Below, piece by piece: positions 7,123-15,855 of a DNA stretch of 64,000 nucleotides. The translations under genes and the position numbers were made by a program. This DNA comes from an uncultured Christensenellaceae bacterium (GTDB lineage Bacteria > Bacillota > Clostridia > Christensenellales > Borkfalkiaceae): the NCBI GenBank assembly GCA_910588465.1, contig CAJUOP010000002.1:62001-126000 (forward strand), in the 5' to 3' direction. Below the pieces are notes generated by a model. It worked only from the letters and a program-made list of their open reading frames with translations. It was not told the origin of the DNA and made no database searches. Numbering within the stretch: the stretch's first letter is position 1; each line of letters starts with the position of its first letter.

Positions 7123-9123
7123 TTACAATACTGAAATTTCGCCGTTGCAAATTTTAATTTTTGCGGAAAGTCTTTCGTCTGCAACGGAAGCCGCCGCGAT
7201 AATTTCGTACACGCCGTCCTCCACCTCCCAGCAATCGTTTCCGACCGACCAATATTCGAACGCACGCTTGTCGAGTACGACCTTCACTTTCTCCGTTTTG
7301 CCCGCCTTTACAAGCGATTTTGCAAACCCTTTTAATTCTTTATAAGGGCGGTAAACGTAAGAGCTCATCGCGCGCACGTATACTTGCGAAATTTCCTTGC
7401 CGTCCGTTCCGCTCGTATTCTCGATTTCGAAATTCACTTCGATTCCGTCGCCGCACTTCTTTAAAACAAGATTTTTATATTCGAATTCCGAATAACTCAG
7501 TCCGTGCCCGAAGGGAAACAGCACGTCGACGCAATAGGTATCGTAATAGCGGTAGCCGACGTCGAGCCCCTCCTCGTAGCGCGTTACCATGCCGTCCGTA
7601 TAACCGCTTGCCGCGGGCGTATCCTCGAAACAGAGCGGGAAAGTTTCCGAAAGCTTGCCGCTCGGGTTCGCCTTGCCCGTAAGCACGTTTGCAACCGCCG
7701 CCGCGCCCCTTTCTCCGCAGAAGCCCGCATACACCACCGCCGCGACCTCTTCGATCCACGCGCTCATGTCGATCGGCGCGCCCGCGAATAGCACCACCAC
7801 CGTGTTGGGGTTTGCCGCCGCCGTATCTAAAATCGCGCGTTCCTGCACGTCGCTCAGCTTCATGTGCTTGCGGTCGTTGGCTTCCGTTTCGATATTCACG
7901 CCCGTGCCCGCGAACACGAGATTGATATCGCTTACCGCCGCGTTTTCAATCGCCTTGCGCAGATCCATAAACGAGTTATCGACCGCCGTATCGCCGAACG
8001 CGACCTCGTATTCCACTTGAAATCCCGCTTTGCGCAGCTCTTCGGGAATATCGAAATCCTTCGTCAGCCGCACCACCTTCCCCGAGCCGCCACCCGCCAA
8101 CAGGTGCGAGTTGTCTCTCCCGTCGGCGTACAGCGCGCCGTACAGTCCGCACGCGGAGAGCGTCTGTCCCTTTTGGAGCGGTAACACGCCCTCGTTCTTT
8201 AACAGCACGATGCCCTCTTCCGCCGCTTCCTGCGCGAGCTTTATGCGCTCCGCTTGCGTGCGCTTTCTCTTTTTGCCCTGTTGCAGCTTTTTGCACCGTT
8301 CGATCATATCGAGCACGCGCTGCGCGCACTCGTCGATTTCCGCTTCCGAAATTTTCCCCGCCCGAACGTCTTCGACCAGTCTTTCGAAATTTTTCTTTGA
8401 GAAGGGCATTTCGAGGTCTAACCCCGCCTTCGCCGCCTTCACGCGATCGTATACCGCGTCCCAATCTGATATAACGGCGCCGTCGAAGCCGTATTCGTTC
8501 CGCAGAATCGAAAAGCCTTTCTTATTCTCCGAGCCCTGCACGCCGTTAATTTTGTTGTACGAACACATAACGGAAACGGGCTTTGCCTCGCACGCGATCT
8601 CGAACGGCTTGTAATAGATTTCGCGCAAGGTGCGCTCGTCAACCTCGCTCGACTGCAATTTGCGGTTGTATTCGAGATTGTTGCAACAGAAATGCTTTAA
8701 GCAGGTCCCCGCGCCCTCCGCCTGCATGGCGGCGATGTACTCGCGCGCGATGACGCCCGCCAAATAGGGATCCTCCGAATAATATTCGAAGTTCCGTCCG
8801 CATAAGGGATTGCGTTTTATGTTCACGCCGGGACCGAGCAGGATATCCGCGCCGTATTCGAGGCAGTCGTCCGCCACGCATTCCGCGTACGCGCGCACCG
8901 TTTGTAAATTCCAAGTGTTCGCCAGCATCTGCGAGGAGGGATAGGAAACCGAGGGCTTATCGCCGCCGCCCCATTCCTCGGCATTTGCGGGCATTCTGAC
9001 GCCCATGCTCGCATCCGTCACTTTTAAAAACGGGATTTTTCCGTTTAAATCGTTCGTGTGCCAGCAGTCCTTTCCGCAGATCAAACGCAACTTTTCCTCG
9101 ATACTCAATTCGCTTACTTTCAT
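7123..9123 (-). CDS. GH3 family beta-glycosidase (cytoplasmic)
   Basis: 666 residues from the ATG at 9123, chosen because AAAGGAG lies six bases upstream; an in-frame ATG at 9144 has no better site. Domain order: GH3 TIM barrel (about 1-290, with KHFCCNN and the nucleophile motif VISDW, Asp near 220), GH3 C-terminal alpha/beta sandwich (about 310-540, with TEANDR probably carrying the acid/base Glu), and a C-terminal fibronectin-III-like domain after FPFGHGLSYSEF. There is no signal peptide, so it acts on imported oligosaccharides, probably releasing glucose or xylose from beta-linked ends; the exact sugar cannot be read from sequence. It has its own promoter and terminator and lies beside the AraC-linked sugar operon. 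Confidence 0.9.
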   Translation of the reverse strand: MKVSELSIEEKLRLICGKDCWHTNDLNGKIPFLKVTDASMGVRMPANAEEWGGGDKPSVSYPSSQMLANTWNLQTVRAYAECVADDCLEYGADILLGPGVNIKRNPLCGRNFEYYSEDPYLAGVIAREYIAAMQAEGAGTCLKHFCCNNLEYNRKLQSSEVDERTLREIYYKPFEIACEAKPVSVMCSYNKINGVQGSENKKGFSILRNEYGFDGAVISDWDAVYDRVKAAKAGLDLEMPFSKKNFERLVEDVRAGKISEAEIDECAQRVLDMIERCKKLQQGKKRKRTQAERIKLAQEAAEEGIVLLKNEGVLPLQKGQTLSACGLYGALYADGRDNSHLLAGGGSGKVVRLTKDFDIPEELRKAGFQVEYEVAFGDTAVDNSFMDLRKAIENAAVSDINLVFAGTGVNIETEANDRKHMKLSDVQERAILDTAAANPNTVVVLFAGAPIDMSAWIEEVAAVVYAGFCGERGAAAVANVLTGKANPSGKLSETFPLCFEDTPAASGYTDGMVTRYEEGLDVGYRYYDTYCVDVLFPFGHGLSYSEFEYKNLVLKKCGDGIEVNFEIENTSGTDGKEISQVYVRAMSSYVYRPYKELKGFAKSLVKAGKTEKVKVVLDKRAFEYWSVGNDCWEVEDGVYEIIAAASVADERLSAKIKICNGEISVL

Positions 9124-9173
9124 TGTTTCTCCTTTCATTTTCACGTTTTTTACTTTTACGGAAAATTAAATCT

Positions 9174-9202
9174 ATTATAACGGATAAACAAAAAAATAAC
9201 AA
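9174..9202 (-). promoter_or_regulatory. Sigma-A promoter of GH3 gene with overlapping candidate operator
   Basis: On the minus strand TTGTTA, 17 bp, TATAAT (the -10 is at 9174-9179). The sequence TTTATCCGTTATAA across the -10 (9175-9188) matches 13 of 14 positions of TTTATCCGTTAAAA at 24248-24261 upstream of the large sugar operon, suggesting one shared regulator. Confidence 0.7.
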
Positions 9203-9298
9203 TAGAAAATGCGGAAATAGTTGGTATAATTTTTATTAATTTTTACGCTTCTTTCACCCCGAGAGATTCCTTCGACTTCGCCTTTGAATGGCGGAAGT

Positions 9299-9328
9299 AA
9301 AAAAGCGCGGCATACGCCGCGCTTTTTT
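9299..9328 (-). terminator. Terminator of the AraC-linked sugar operon
   Basis: A 13-bp stem AAAAAAGCGCGGC / GCCGCGCTTTTTT with loop ATAC lies 9 bp past the stop of the last operon gene (9338). On the minus strand it ends in six T residues. Confidence 0.88.
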
Positions 9329-9337
9329 GCAAAACTT

Positions 9338-11779
9338 TTAAACTTCCGATAAGACGATATCGTCTACAAGGAACGTTGCCGCCGTCCACGTTTCTATTTC
9401 GAGAATCGAAGAAGCGGTTGTCACCTTAAAATCAATCGAAATCGACCACACGTCGCCTTCGTTGGTACAAGCGGAAGATATTGCGCCGCCTTCCTCTTTA
9501 ATTCGCATATTTCCGTTTTCATAATAAACAAATGCTATATCGCCCGTTCCTACACCTTTGAAAACGATCCATAATTCTGCAAAGCCGTTGTTATTTTCCG
9601 TAAAGTTTTCCATTTTTAACTTCATGGAAATTCTGTGATTTCCAGCCGAAAAATTGACGGGAGCAAAGCTTGACCCGATCGCCAAAAATCCTGCCGTCTT
9701 ACTATCGGTAGTAAATCTTCCGCTGTTTCCGTTAATACCGCCCTCGGTAACAAGCTCGTCCGTCATGTTTACATAGGAAAAGCCGGCAGTCTTCCCGAAG
9801 TCGTCGAAATTCACCTGCAATAAACGCTTGGAGGTAAGTTCTCGGGTAAGTTCACCCCCCCCGAGGAATTTCAGCTTTAACGTGCCCGTTGAGGAGATAC
9901 GCTCCAACAGGCTCGCCTTTAAGGTGAGCGTTTCGCCAGAGAGCGCATACTCGGTCTGTTTTGCCGTGTAACCGTCCAGCTCGACCCCCGCAAGCGTATT
10001 GCCCGCCGCGCGCAGCGTAAACGTCATGTCGTTGCCGTCGTTTAAATAACGGAAGCTCTCCGCCTCTAACGTCGCTTCGGTCGACGGCACGGAGATCGTC
10101 CCCGAAACCGCGCACTTGTTGGTGTATACCGTATAACTCACCTTCTCCGCTTTTTCCAGTGTCTTTAACCAGCTTCCCAGAAACGTAACCGAATTCCCGT
10201 TTACCGCGACCTTGACGTTATCCGCCCAACTTTCGCCCAGCTTTACCCCGAACACCGTAACGCCATCGCCGAAAGCAAGCGTCTTATCCGTTTCCGCTCC
10301 GAAAGGCGTTACAAAATCCTTATCCGCGGGGACGGCAAGCACGCCCGATTTTTCGGACGGTAAAATTTTAATATTGTCGAGATAGCATTTCGTCACGTTC
10401 CAATAGGGAATTTCGAGCCAGGAATAGCTTTCCGACCAGTCGAAGCGGACGAGATAGCGGTACCAGCCGTTCCCGATATCCACCAATTCCATGCTCTTGC
10501 CTGCGCCGTCTTTTACGAACGTAATGCCCGACTTCGACGCTTTCAGGTGTCCGATATCGGCGCTGCCACCCGCCGTCGTCTTAAACAACAGAATCAGAAA
10601 CGCCGTGGCGTCGGTCGGCTTTGCTTCGTCGGGCACCTTGATGTCCATCGAAAGCTCGTAAGTGATACCCGCTTCGAAGGCGTAATTCAAATTGCCGTCT
10701 CCCGATTTAAACAGCGTGCTCTTCGAGCCTGCCGTAATTTCCACCGTTCCGTAGGTGCCGTGCTCCTCGTCCGTTTTGGTGCCGAGCGCAAGATAATCCG
10801 CGCTTCCCGCGGGAGAGCCGAACGCCTCGAAATCGACGAAAAACAGCTCGCTCTCTTTCAATCCGACGACAGCATACACCTTCGCGCGCTCCTGACCCGC
10901 CGTAACCTCCACGCAGTAGATATCCGCGGATAATTCGTCCAGATATTCCGCGCGCAGCGTAAGCTTATCGTCTGCAACCGAGTATGCGGCGGTTGCCAAA
11001 GGCGCGCCGCCCAGCGTTATGACAAGCTCTTTTCCCGCCGTGCCGTAAAGGGGGATCTGCAAATCCTGCGCCGCAACGGCGGTGTAGCCGTCCGCCTCGA
11101 ACGAGAGCTTGTCGCGCGTCAACGTAATTTCGAACGTGCAGCTTCCGCCGTCCGTAACGAGCGTAAACTCGTACGTGCCCGCACCCAGCGACACAAGATA
11201 TTCTCTGCGAAACGTAATGCCCGAAGGCGTGGTGGAATAACCGCTGCCGTCCACATCCTTTCCGTCCAGCTTCAGGCTGCCGAAAAATCCGCGGTTATAG
11301 TCCACCGCAAAGGTGATATCGTCCGTAAGGTCGGCGATCTCATACGTATCCTCCTCTACCGTGACGGTCGGTTCCCCCGCGGGAGGCGCGGGAACGCGCA
11401 CGGTAAACGCCACCGAGCCGATATCCGATTGCAGGTTATAAAGATAGCTTCCCTGCGAGAGCCCGGCAAGATAATCATTTTTCAGCGTAAGCACGTCGCC
11501 CGAAACGGTATAGCTTTCCGCGGCGACCTCGTTTAATCCGCGTTTCAGCTTTATCTCTTCCGCTTTCGCCTTGTTTAGATTTGTTACCGTGACCGTCACG
11601 TCCGCGTTCGCGTAATCGTACGTGGTGAGAGTAAGCGACAGCTCTGGCGCGGTCGGCTCGGTGATCGGCGGTTTATCGGGCGGATTATCGGGCGGGGTGT
11701 CGGGATCGTTGCACGCGCAAAGCGCAAACGACAGGGCAAAGCACGTAAACAGCGTTGCCAGCAATGTTCTTTTTTTCAT
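9338..11779 (-). CDS. Large extracellular lipoprotein with repeated beta domains
   Basis: 813 residues from the ATG at 11779 (GGAGG five bases upstream). The signal peptide MKKRTLLATLFTCFALSFALCAC ends at a probable lipidated Cys, followed by a Pro/Asp-rich linker (DPDTPPDNPPDKPP). The rest is beta-rich: several 75-90 residue Ig-like modules with the recurring pattern L-x-G-x-Y near their ends (SQGSYLYNL, GAGTYEFTL). There are also two related jelly-roll-like, CBM4/9-like domains starting FVDFEAFGSPAG and VNFDDFGKTAG. I infer a glycan-binding surface protein. It is the last gene of the operon, 10 bp after the DUF1080 gene. No catalytic motif was recognised. Confidence 0.75.
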   Translation of the reverse strand: MKKRTLLATLFTCFALSFALCACNDPDTPPDNPPDKPPITEPTAPELSLTLTTYDYANADVTVTVTNLNKAKAEEIKLKRGLNEVAAESYTVSGDVLTLKNDYLAGLSQGSYLYNLQSDIGSVAFTVRVPAPPAGEPTVTVEEDTYEIADLTDDITFAVDYNRGFFGSLKLDGKDVDGSGYSTTPSGITFRREYLVSLGAGTYEFTLVTDGGSCTFEITLTRDKLSFEADGYTAVAAQDLQIPLYGTAGKELVITLGGAPLATAAYSVADDKLTLRAEYLDELSADIYCVEVTAGQERAKVYAVVGLKESELFFVDFEAFGSPAGSADYLALGTKTDEEHGTYGTVEITAGSKSTLFKSGDGNLNYAFEAGITYELSMDIKVPDEAKPTDATAFLILLFKTTAGGSADIGHLKASKSGITFVKDGAGKSMELVDIGNGWYRYLVRFDWSESYSWLEIPYWNVTKCYLDNIKILPSEKSGVLAVPADKDFVTPFGAETDKTLAFGDGVTVFGVKLGESWADNVKVAVNGNSVTFLGSWLKTLEKAEKVSYTVYTNKCAVSGTISVPSTEATLEAESFRYLNDGNDMTFTLRAAGNTLAGVELDGYTAKQTEYALSGETLTLKASLLERISSTGTLKLKFLGGGELTRELTSKRLLQVNFDDFGKTAGFSYVNMTDELVTEGGINGNSGRFTTDSKTAGFLAIGSSFAPVNFSAGNHRISMKLKMENFTENNNGFAELWIVFKGVGTGDIAFVYYENGNMRIKEEGGAISSACTNEGDVWSISIDFKVTTASSILEIETWTAATFLVDDIVLSEV

Positions 11780-11789
11780 AATTTCCTCC

Positions 11790-12578
11790 TTACCCTTGTT
11801 TGATATAATTTTCGAGCGGAATTCCTTCGCTCGCATCAGGGTTTCTGTTCGGCTCGTTCGCAACCTCTCCGCCCGCGTTCAGCGCGCGTATCCTGAAGTT
11901 TTTAAAACGGCAGTCGTTATTGACCGATTGCAGGGAAACGTATCCTTTGAGATAGTCGGTCGTATTCACGGAAAAGTTCGCCGTAAGCACGCCGTCCACC
12001 CATACGGCAACCGTTTTCCCCTCGGCGCGGATACGCATATTGTGCCAGTCGAGGTGCTTATATGCGGTGTGGTCGGGAATATATTGTTCGCTGATCCCGC
12101 CGTTAATGGGTCCCCAGATGGTAATTTTTCCGTTATCCTGCATAAAAACGCCCGCGCCGCCGTTCACCGAGTCGTAACGCTTGCCGGGGATTTGCTGGCG
12201 GATACCCACCACGGGCCAGCAGACGGTCTTTGCGCCCATCTTATAATCGACGGAAAGCTCGAAATCGTCGTAGGTGTTCTTGGTATAGGTAAGTATCGCC
12301 GTGTTTACGGTGGTTTGCGCGGTGTCTACGTTGTTGGTGCGCAGAACGGAACCGTTATCCACGCGCCAGCTGTAAGAAAAGTCGTCGTCGCGGCGGGTGG
12401 ACTGCGCGCTGCAAAAGTGCGCGGCGAACTTTTCGCGGATCTCCTCCTCGTTATCGAGGGAAATCACGTCGTCCCACTCCGCCTGCGCCGCCGCCCTTGT
12501 TTCCGTCGGCGCGAACGCGAGCGAAGCGGCGGCGGGCAGGATGGCCGCAGTCAGCATAAAAGCAAGTAATTTTTTCAT
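11790..12578 (-). CDS. Secreted DUF1080/LamG-like domain protein
   Basis: 262 residues with a cleavable signal peptide (hydrophobic MLTAAILPAAASLAFA). The body has the concanavalin-like pattern of DUF1080 (3-keto-disaccharide hydrolase-type domain): FELSVDYKMG, GAGVFMQDNGKITIWGP, HLDWHNMRIRAEGKTVAVWVDG, ending FKNFRIRAL. This family either binds or cleaves sugars; some members hydrolyse 3-keto-glycosides made by Gfo/Idh-type oxidoreductases. An oxidoreductase of that superfamily is the first gene of this operon, so a keto-sugar route is possible but unproven. AAAGGAG precedes the ATG. A large lipoprotein gene follows after 10 bp. Confidence 0.75.
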   Translation of the reverse strand: MKKLLAFMLTAAILPAAASLAFAPTETRAAAQAEWDDVISLDNEEEIREKFAAHFCSAQSTRRDDDFSYSWRVDNGSVLRTNNVDTAQTTVNTAILTYTKNTYDDFELSVDYKMGAKTVCWPVVGIRQQIPGKRYDSVNGGAGVFMQDNGKITIWGPINGGISEQYIPDHTAYKHLDWHNMRIRAEGKTVAVWVDGVLTANFSVNTTDYLKGYVSLQSVNNDCRFKNFRIRALNAGGEVANEPNRNPDASEGIPLENYIKQG

Positions 12579-12591
12579 GAGGGCTTCTCCT

Positions 12592-15117
12592 TTATTGCGA
12601 AATCAGCTTGTTTTCCAGCGTGATCCAATACGTTCCCGCAGCGGGCAGACAAACACGGTATTTCCCGTCTTTTACCGTGACCTCGGGCGCAGTCAGGGCG
12701 CGGTTTACCTCTATCGCATATTCGCGGTTGCCGTAACGGTAACTGTTGATCCCCGCATACTGCATATCCGATGGCAGCGAGGGCGATATTTTAAGCCCCC
12801 TCACCTCGGGCGCGATCCCCAAAAATCCGCTAACGAAGGTGAGCGGCACCAGCCCGCTTTCGGGGAATTCGCCCACGATGCTCACCTGATATCCGCCCCA
12901 CTTGGTTTGCGGGTCGCGCCGCAGCTCGTCCTTGTGGAACTCCTCCATGATCGCGTTAAATCTTTGCGCGGCGTTGTCCGCGTCCAGCGCGATCCTGCCC
13001 GTGATATCGTAGTGCGACGAATAAAAGATCGTCCCGCCGTTCTGCATCTGATTGCCGTAAACGCCCCAATGACCCGGGAGCACGTCGTTGAACGAATGTC
13101 CGTTGTACCACCAGTAGTGAAGCCCGTCCTCCGTAATGTTTTCCACCGCGTAGGTATTCGAGCGCGCCGAGACCTTAAAGGCGTAAATGTCCTCGCCCGT
13201 GCTGTTATCTCCCTCGATAATGCGTTTTCCGTCCACCCAGCCGTAAATCGCTTCCAGCTGCTCGGCGTCGGCAAGTCCGCAAGCCGCCGCCATAAAATTG
13301 AGCGGGGTAAACCCGAAGTCGAGTACGTCGCCCTTTACGTTAATGGAGGTGATATACCGACCCTTGCCCGCGTCCCAGAACGTTTCGTTAAACACCGTCT
13401 TGATCCGCCGCGACAGCGCGTAATAATATTCCGCGTTCGCCGTTTCGCCCAGATAGCTTTCGATATCGCCCATGGCGATAACCGCGCGGTAGAAGAGAAT
13501 ATTTTCGTAAGCGGAATTGTAGCCGAAGCAGTTGAGCGAATCCCAATAGTTGGAGGAAACGCCGTACACCGTGCCGTCGTTACGGGGGTCGTAAATGGTC
13601 ATCAGCCCCGATTTTCCGTTGAGCGTGTTGATCATGTAATCCGCCGCCTTGCGGAGCTTTTCAAGCATGACCTGCCCGCGCGCGTTCACCGACTGTAAAA
13701 ATCCCGCCGTATTGTTGCCCGTAAGCAGATAGTCGCGCGAGGCGATGATCAGCGCGGAATTGTTGGTATAGTGGTTTTGCTCGCCCAGATGCTGCGGCGC
13801 GCTCTCCGTCGCCCAAATAAATCCGTCGTTGCGGGAGTTGGAGTTATATTCGCTCGTATCCACCTTATATTCGCCCTTTTCGTTTTTATACCAGCCGTCG
13901 CCGCCGTACACGGCGTTTTTCAGCGAATTCACGTGGATGTTGATCGCCTCGTCGTAGCCGCTCCAAAGCAGCTGCACGCCGTTCCATTCCGTCCATTCGA
14001 TCGAAGCAGTCATCGTCTGTCCCGAGCGGAAGGGATCGACGTTGGTAGAGCCGCCGCGCAGGGAGTTATACATTCTCGGCTCCGTCTTGGCAAGCCCGTA
14101 AATCGACCAGAAGTTGTTCAAATCGGCGTTGTAATAGCCGCCGTTCGAGGTATAGAGCAGCAGCTCTTCTTCGCCGTACGCCCGCATTTCGGAAATGCGG
14201 AAGGACTTTGCGCCCGACGCTGCGAGCGGATACATCACGCAGCGGATCCGCACCCCGTTCGCCACGATCCCGTCGCAGTTGAGCGAGAGCGTCGCGCCCT
14301 TGGGGTTGGGAAAATTCATAATGCAGTTGTAGCCGTTCGCGTTCGGAAGCACGTAATAATAGTGCGGCAGGCTGTGCCAGCTCTCTCCGCCGTCCGTGGT
14401 GTAGTCGATCGAAATATTCGAGGGGAACACCGACGCGTCCGCAGGCGTCTTGATTTCGAGATGGTCGAGCGTATAATAGCGGTCGAACAGATAGCCCGCG
14501 TAGTCCTCGGTGGCGACCGATTTCGCTTCGGCGCTCTGCCAGAACGTATCGTTCCTGCCGTCCGCGATCATATTTGCGGACGTTTGCGCCGAGGACTCGC
14601 TCGAAGCGAACGGAACGGCGCGCCCGATAAGGTTCCCCTCATAAGGGTCGCCCTTTACGTTCAGCGTCTGCGGCGCCGTCCAGCCGAACAGCTCGCCCAC
14701 GGCGAGGTTGACCCCCGCCGCGCGAATCCGATAGGTGCCCGCCTTTTTATAGGTGTGGTACACCTCGCCCAGCACGCGGTAATTTTCGTTATAGGCGTAC
14801 GGTCCGTTATAGCTCCACGTTCCGTCGCCCCAATCCACGATGTAGTAGTTATAGTTGTCCACGTCGGTATCGAGCATCACGTAAGCGGTAAGCTGTCTGC
14901 CCGTTACCGCCTCCGCCTCGGTGGGGATCACCAAATTGACGTTCGCCCCCTCGCGCATGACGTTTTTGCTCGGTTCGTATACGATGGGTTTCATCTCCGT
15001 TGTCTCCGTCCCCGTAGGGTTTTCGGGCGGGTCGCCTTCGTCGGGAGCGCAGCCGCCCAGGGGAGCCAGCGCCATGACCGCCGCCAGCGCGAGTCCCGCC
15101 AAATACTTTCCTTTCAT
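12592..15117 (-). CDS. Lipoprotein with PKD-like, discoidin and six-hairpin glycosidase domains
   Basis: 841 residues from the ATG at 15117, which overlaps the upstream stop as ATGA; GAGGAGG lies eight bases before it. The signal peptide ends with the lipobox LGGC. Next come a PKD-like segment (VDWGDGTWSY, about 85-160), an F5/8 type C (discoidin, CBM32-like) domain with NMIADGRNDTFWQS (about 170-310), and a long (alpha/alpha)6-type catalytic region (about 350-760; GHSFNDVLPGHWGVYGNQMQNGG, then TKWGGYQVSIVGEFPESG split here by function), and a small beta domain. This resembles six-hairpin glycosidases but I cannot place the GH family. It is likely anchored outside the membrane and feeds the importer encoded upstream. 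Confidence 0.7.
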   Translation of the reverse strand: MKGKYLAGLALAAVMALAPLGGCAPDEGDPPENPTGTETTEMKPIVYEPSKNVMREGANVNLVIPTEAEAVTGRQLTAYVMLDTDVDNYNYYIVDWGDGTWSYNGPYAYNENYRVLGEVYHTYKKAGTYRIRAAGVNLAVGELFGWTAPQTLNVKGDPYEGNLIGRAVPFASSESSAQTSANMIADGRNDTFWQSAEAKSVATEDYAGYLFDRYYTLDHLEIKTPADASVFPSNISIDYTTDGGESWHSLPHYYYVLPNANGYNCIMNFPNPKGATLSLNCDGIVANGVRIRCVMYPLAASGAKSFRISEMRAYGEEELLLYTSNGGYYNADLNNFWSIYGLAKTEPRMYNSLRGGSTNVDPFRSGQTMTASIEWTEWNGVQLLWSGYDEAINIHVNSLKNAVYGGDGWYKNEKGEYKVDTSEYNSNSRNDGFIWATESAPQHLGEQNHYTNNSALIIASRDYLLTGNNTAGFLQSVNARGQVMLEKLRKAADYMINTLNGKSGLMTIYDPRNDGTVYGVSSNYWDSLNCFGYNSAYENILFYRAVIAMGDIESYLGETANAEYYYALSRRIKTVFNETFWDAGKGRYITSINVKGDVLDFGFTPLNFMAAACGLADAEQLEAIYGWVDGKRIIEGDNSTGEDIYAFKVSARSNTYAVENITEDGLHYWWYNGHSFNDVLPGHWGVYGNQMQNGGTIFYSSHYDITGRIALDADNAAQRFNAIMEEFHKDELRRDPQTKWGGYQVSIVGEFPESGLVPLTFVSGFLGIAPEVRGLKISPSLPSDMQYAGINSYRYGNREYAIEVNRALTAPEVTVKDGKYRVCLPAAGTYWITLENKLISQ

Positions 15118-15845
15118 CCGTTCTTCCTCCTCTTTTTCAATCCGAACGCAACTCCCGCGGCAACGACCGCGACGGCGACAACTCCGCCGCCGACGGAGCA
15201 GCCGATGACAAGCCCCGCGTCCGAAGTCTCTTTCGGCGTTTCCGCAGTTACGCGAACGGCGCAGGAAGCGGTAAACCGTCCGCTTTCGTCGCGGATGCTC
15301 ACCGTGCACGTTCCCTCGCCCACCAGCATGACCGTTCCGTTATTCACGATCGCCACGCCCGTATCGGACGAACGCCACACCACCGAGGCTTCCATCCCCT
15401 CCGGCGTGACGGAAGGAATGAGATAAAACTGATCTCCCACCCTGCCCGCATACTCCGTCTTGTCGAGCGAAACGCCCTGCAATTCGATCTCCGTTTTGAT
15501 TACCGTTACGGTGAGCGAATCGCGGAATTTTCCCTCGTTCGAGATCATGTGCAAAACGGTGGTCCCCTCCGAGAGCGCGTGCGCCCTGTTGTCGTAGTCT
15601 ACCGCGACGACGTTGGGATTTTCGGCAAGCCAGACAACGCCCGCGCTTTGCGCAGAGGCGGGCGTTACGGTCACGGTGAGCTGCACGGGCTCGCCGCCCA
15701 GCTGCAACGTGATTTCCGACTCCTCCACGCGAATATCCGTTACCGCTTCCGCAGCGGAAACCCGCTTGACCGCGGGCGCGCACAGCGCCGCAACCAACAG
15801 CGCGGCGAGCGCAAGAACAAGCGTGCAAACCGTCTTTGTTTTCAT
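15114..15845 (-). CDS. Surface protein with two BIG2 Ig-like domains
   Basis: 243 residues. A signal peptide (about 1-32, ending VSAAEA) is followed by two bacterial Ig-like group 2 domains (about 35-115 and 122-200; ITLQLGGEPVQLTVTVTP, VVWRSSDTGVAIVNNG, GEGTCTVSI). A Gly/Val membrane helix with the tail KKRRKNG anchors the C-terminus. BIG2 domains are generally adhesive or spacer modules. The stop overlaps the next ATG by four bases (ATGA), so the two proteins are probably made in coupled amounts. AAGGAGGG precedes the start. Confidence 0.8.
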   Translation of the reverse strand: MKTKTVCTLVLALAALLVAALCAPAVKRVSAAEAVTDIRVEESEITLQLGGEPVQLTVTVTPASAQSAGVVWLAENPNVVAVDYDNRAHALSEGTTVLHMISNEGKFRDSLTVTVIKTEIELQGVSLDKTEYAGRVGDQFYLIPSVTPEGMEASVVWRSSDTGVAIVNNGTVMLVGEGTCTVSIRDESGRFTASCAVRVTAETPKETSDAGLVIGCSVGGGVVAVAVVAAGVAFGLKKRRKNG

Positions 15846-15855
15846 AGGTCCCTCC

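Noticed and set aside
9244..9298. Possible further copy of the dispersed repeat between the GH3 promoter and the operon terminator
   Set aside because: Only a GAGATTCCTTCGACTTCG-like fragment is seen, too short and degenerate to call.
12397..13698. Rightward open frame of about 430 codons
   Set aside because: It lies antisense to well-supported leftward genes and has no motif or ribosome site.
13771..15426. Long rightward open frame opposite the six-hairpin and Ig-domain genes
   Set aside because: It is Arg/Val/His-rich, low-complexity antisense of GC-rich genes with clear signal peptides and domains on the other strand.
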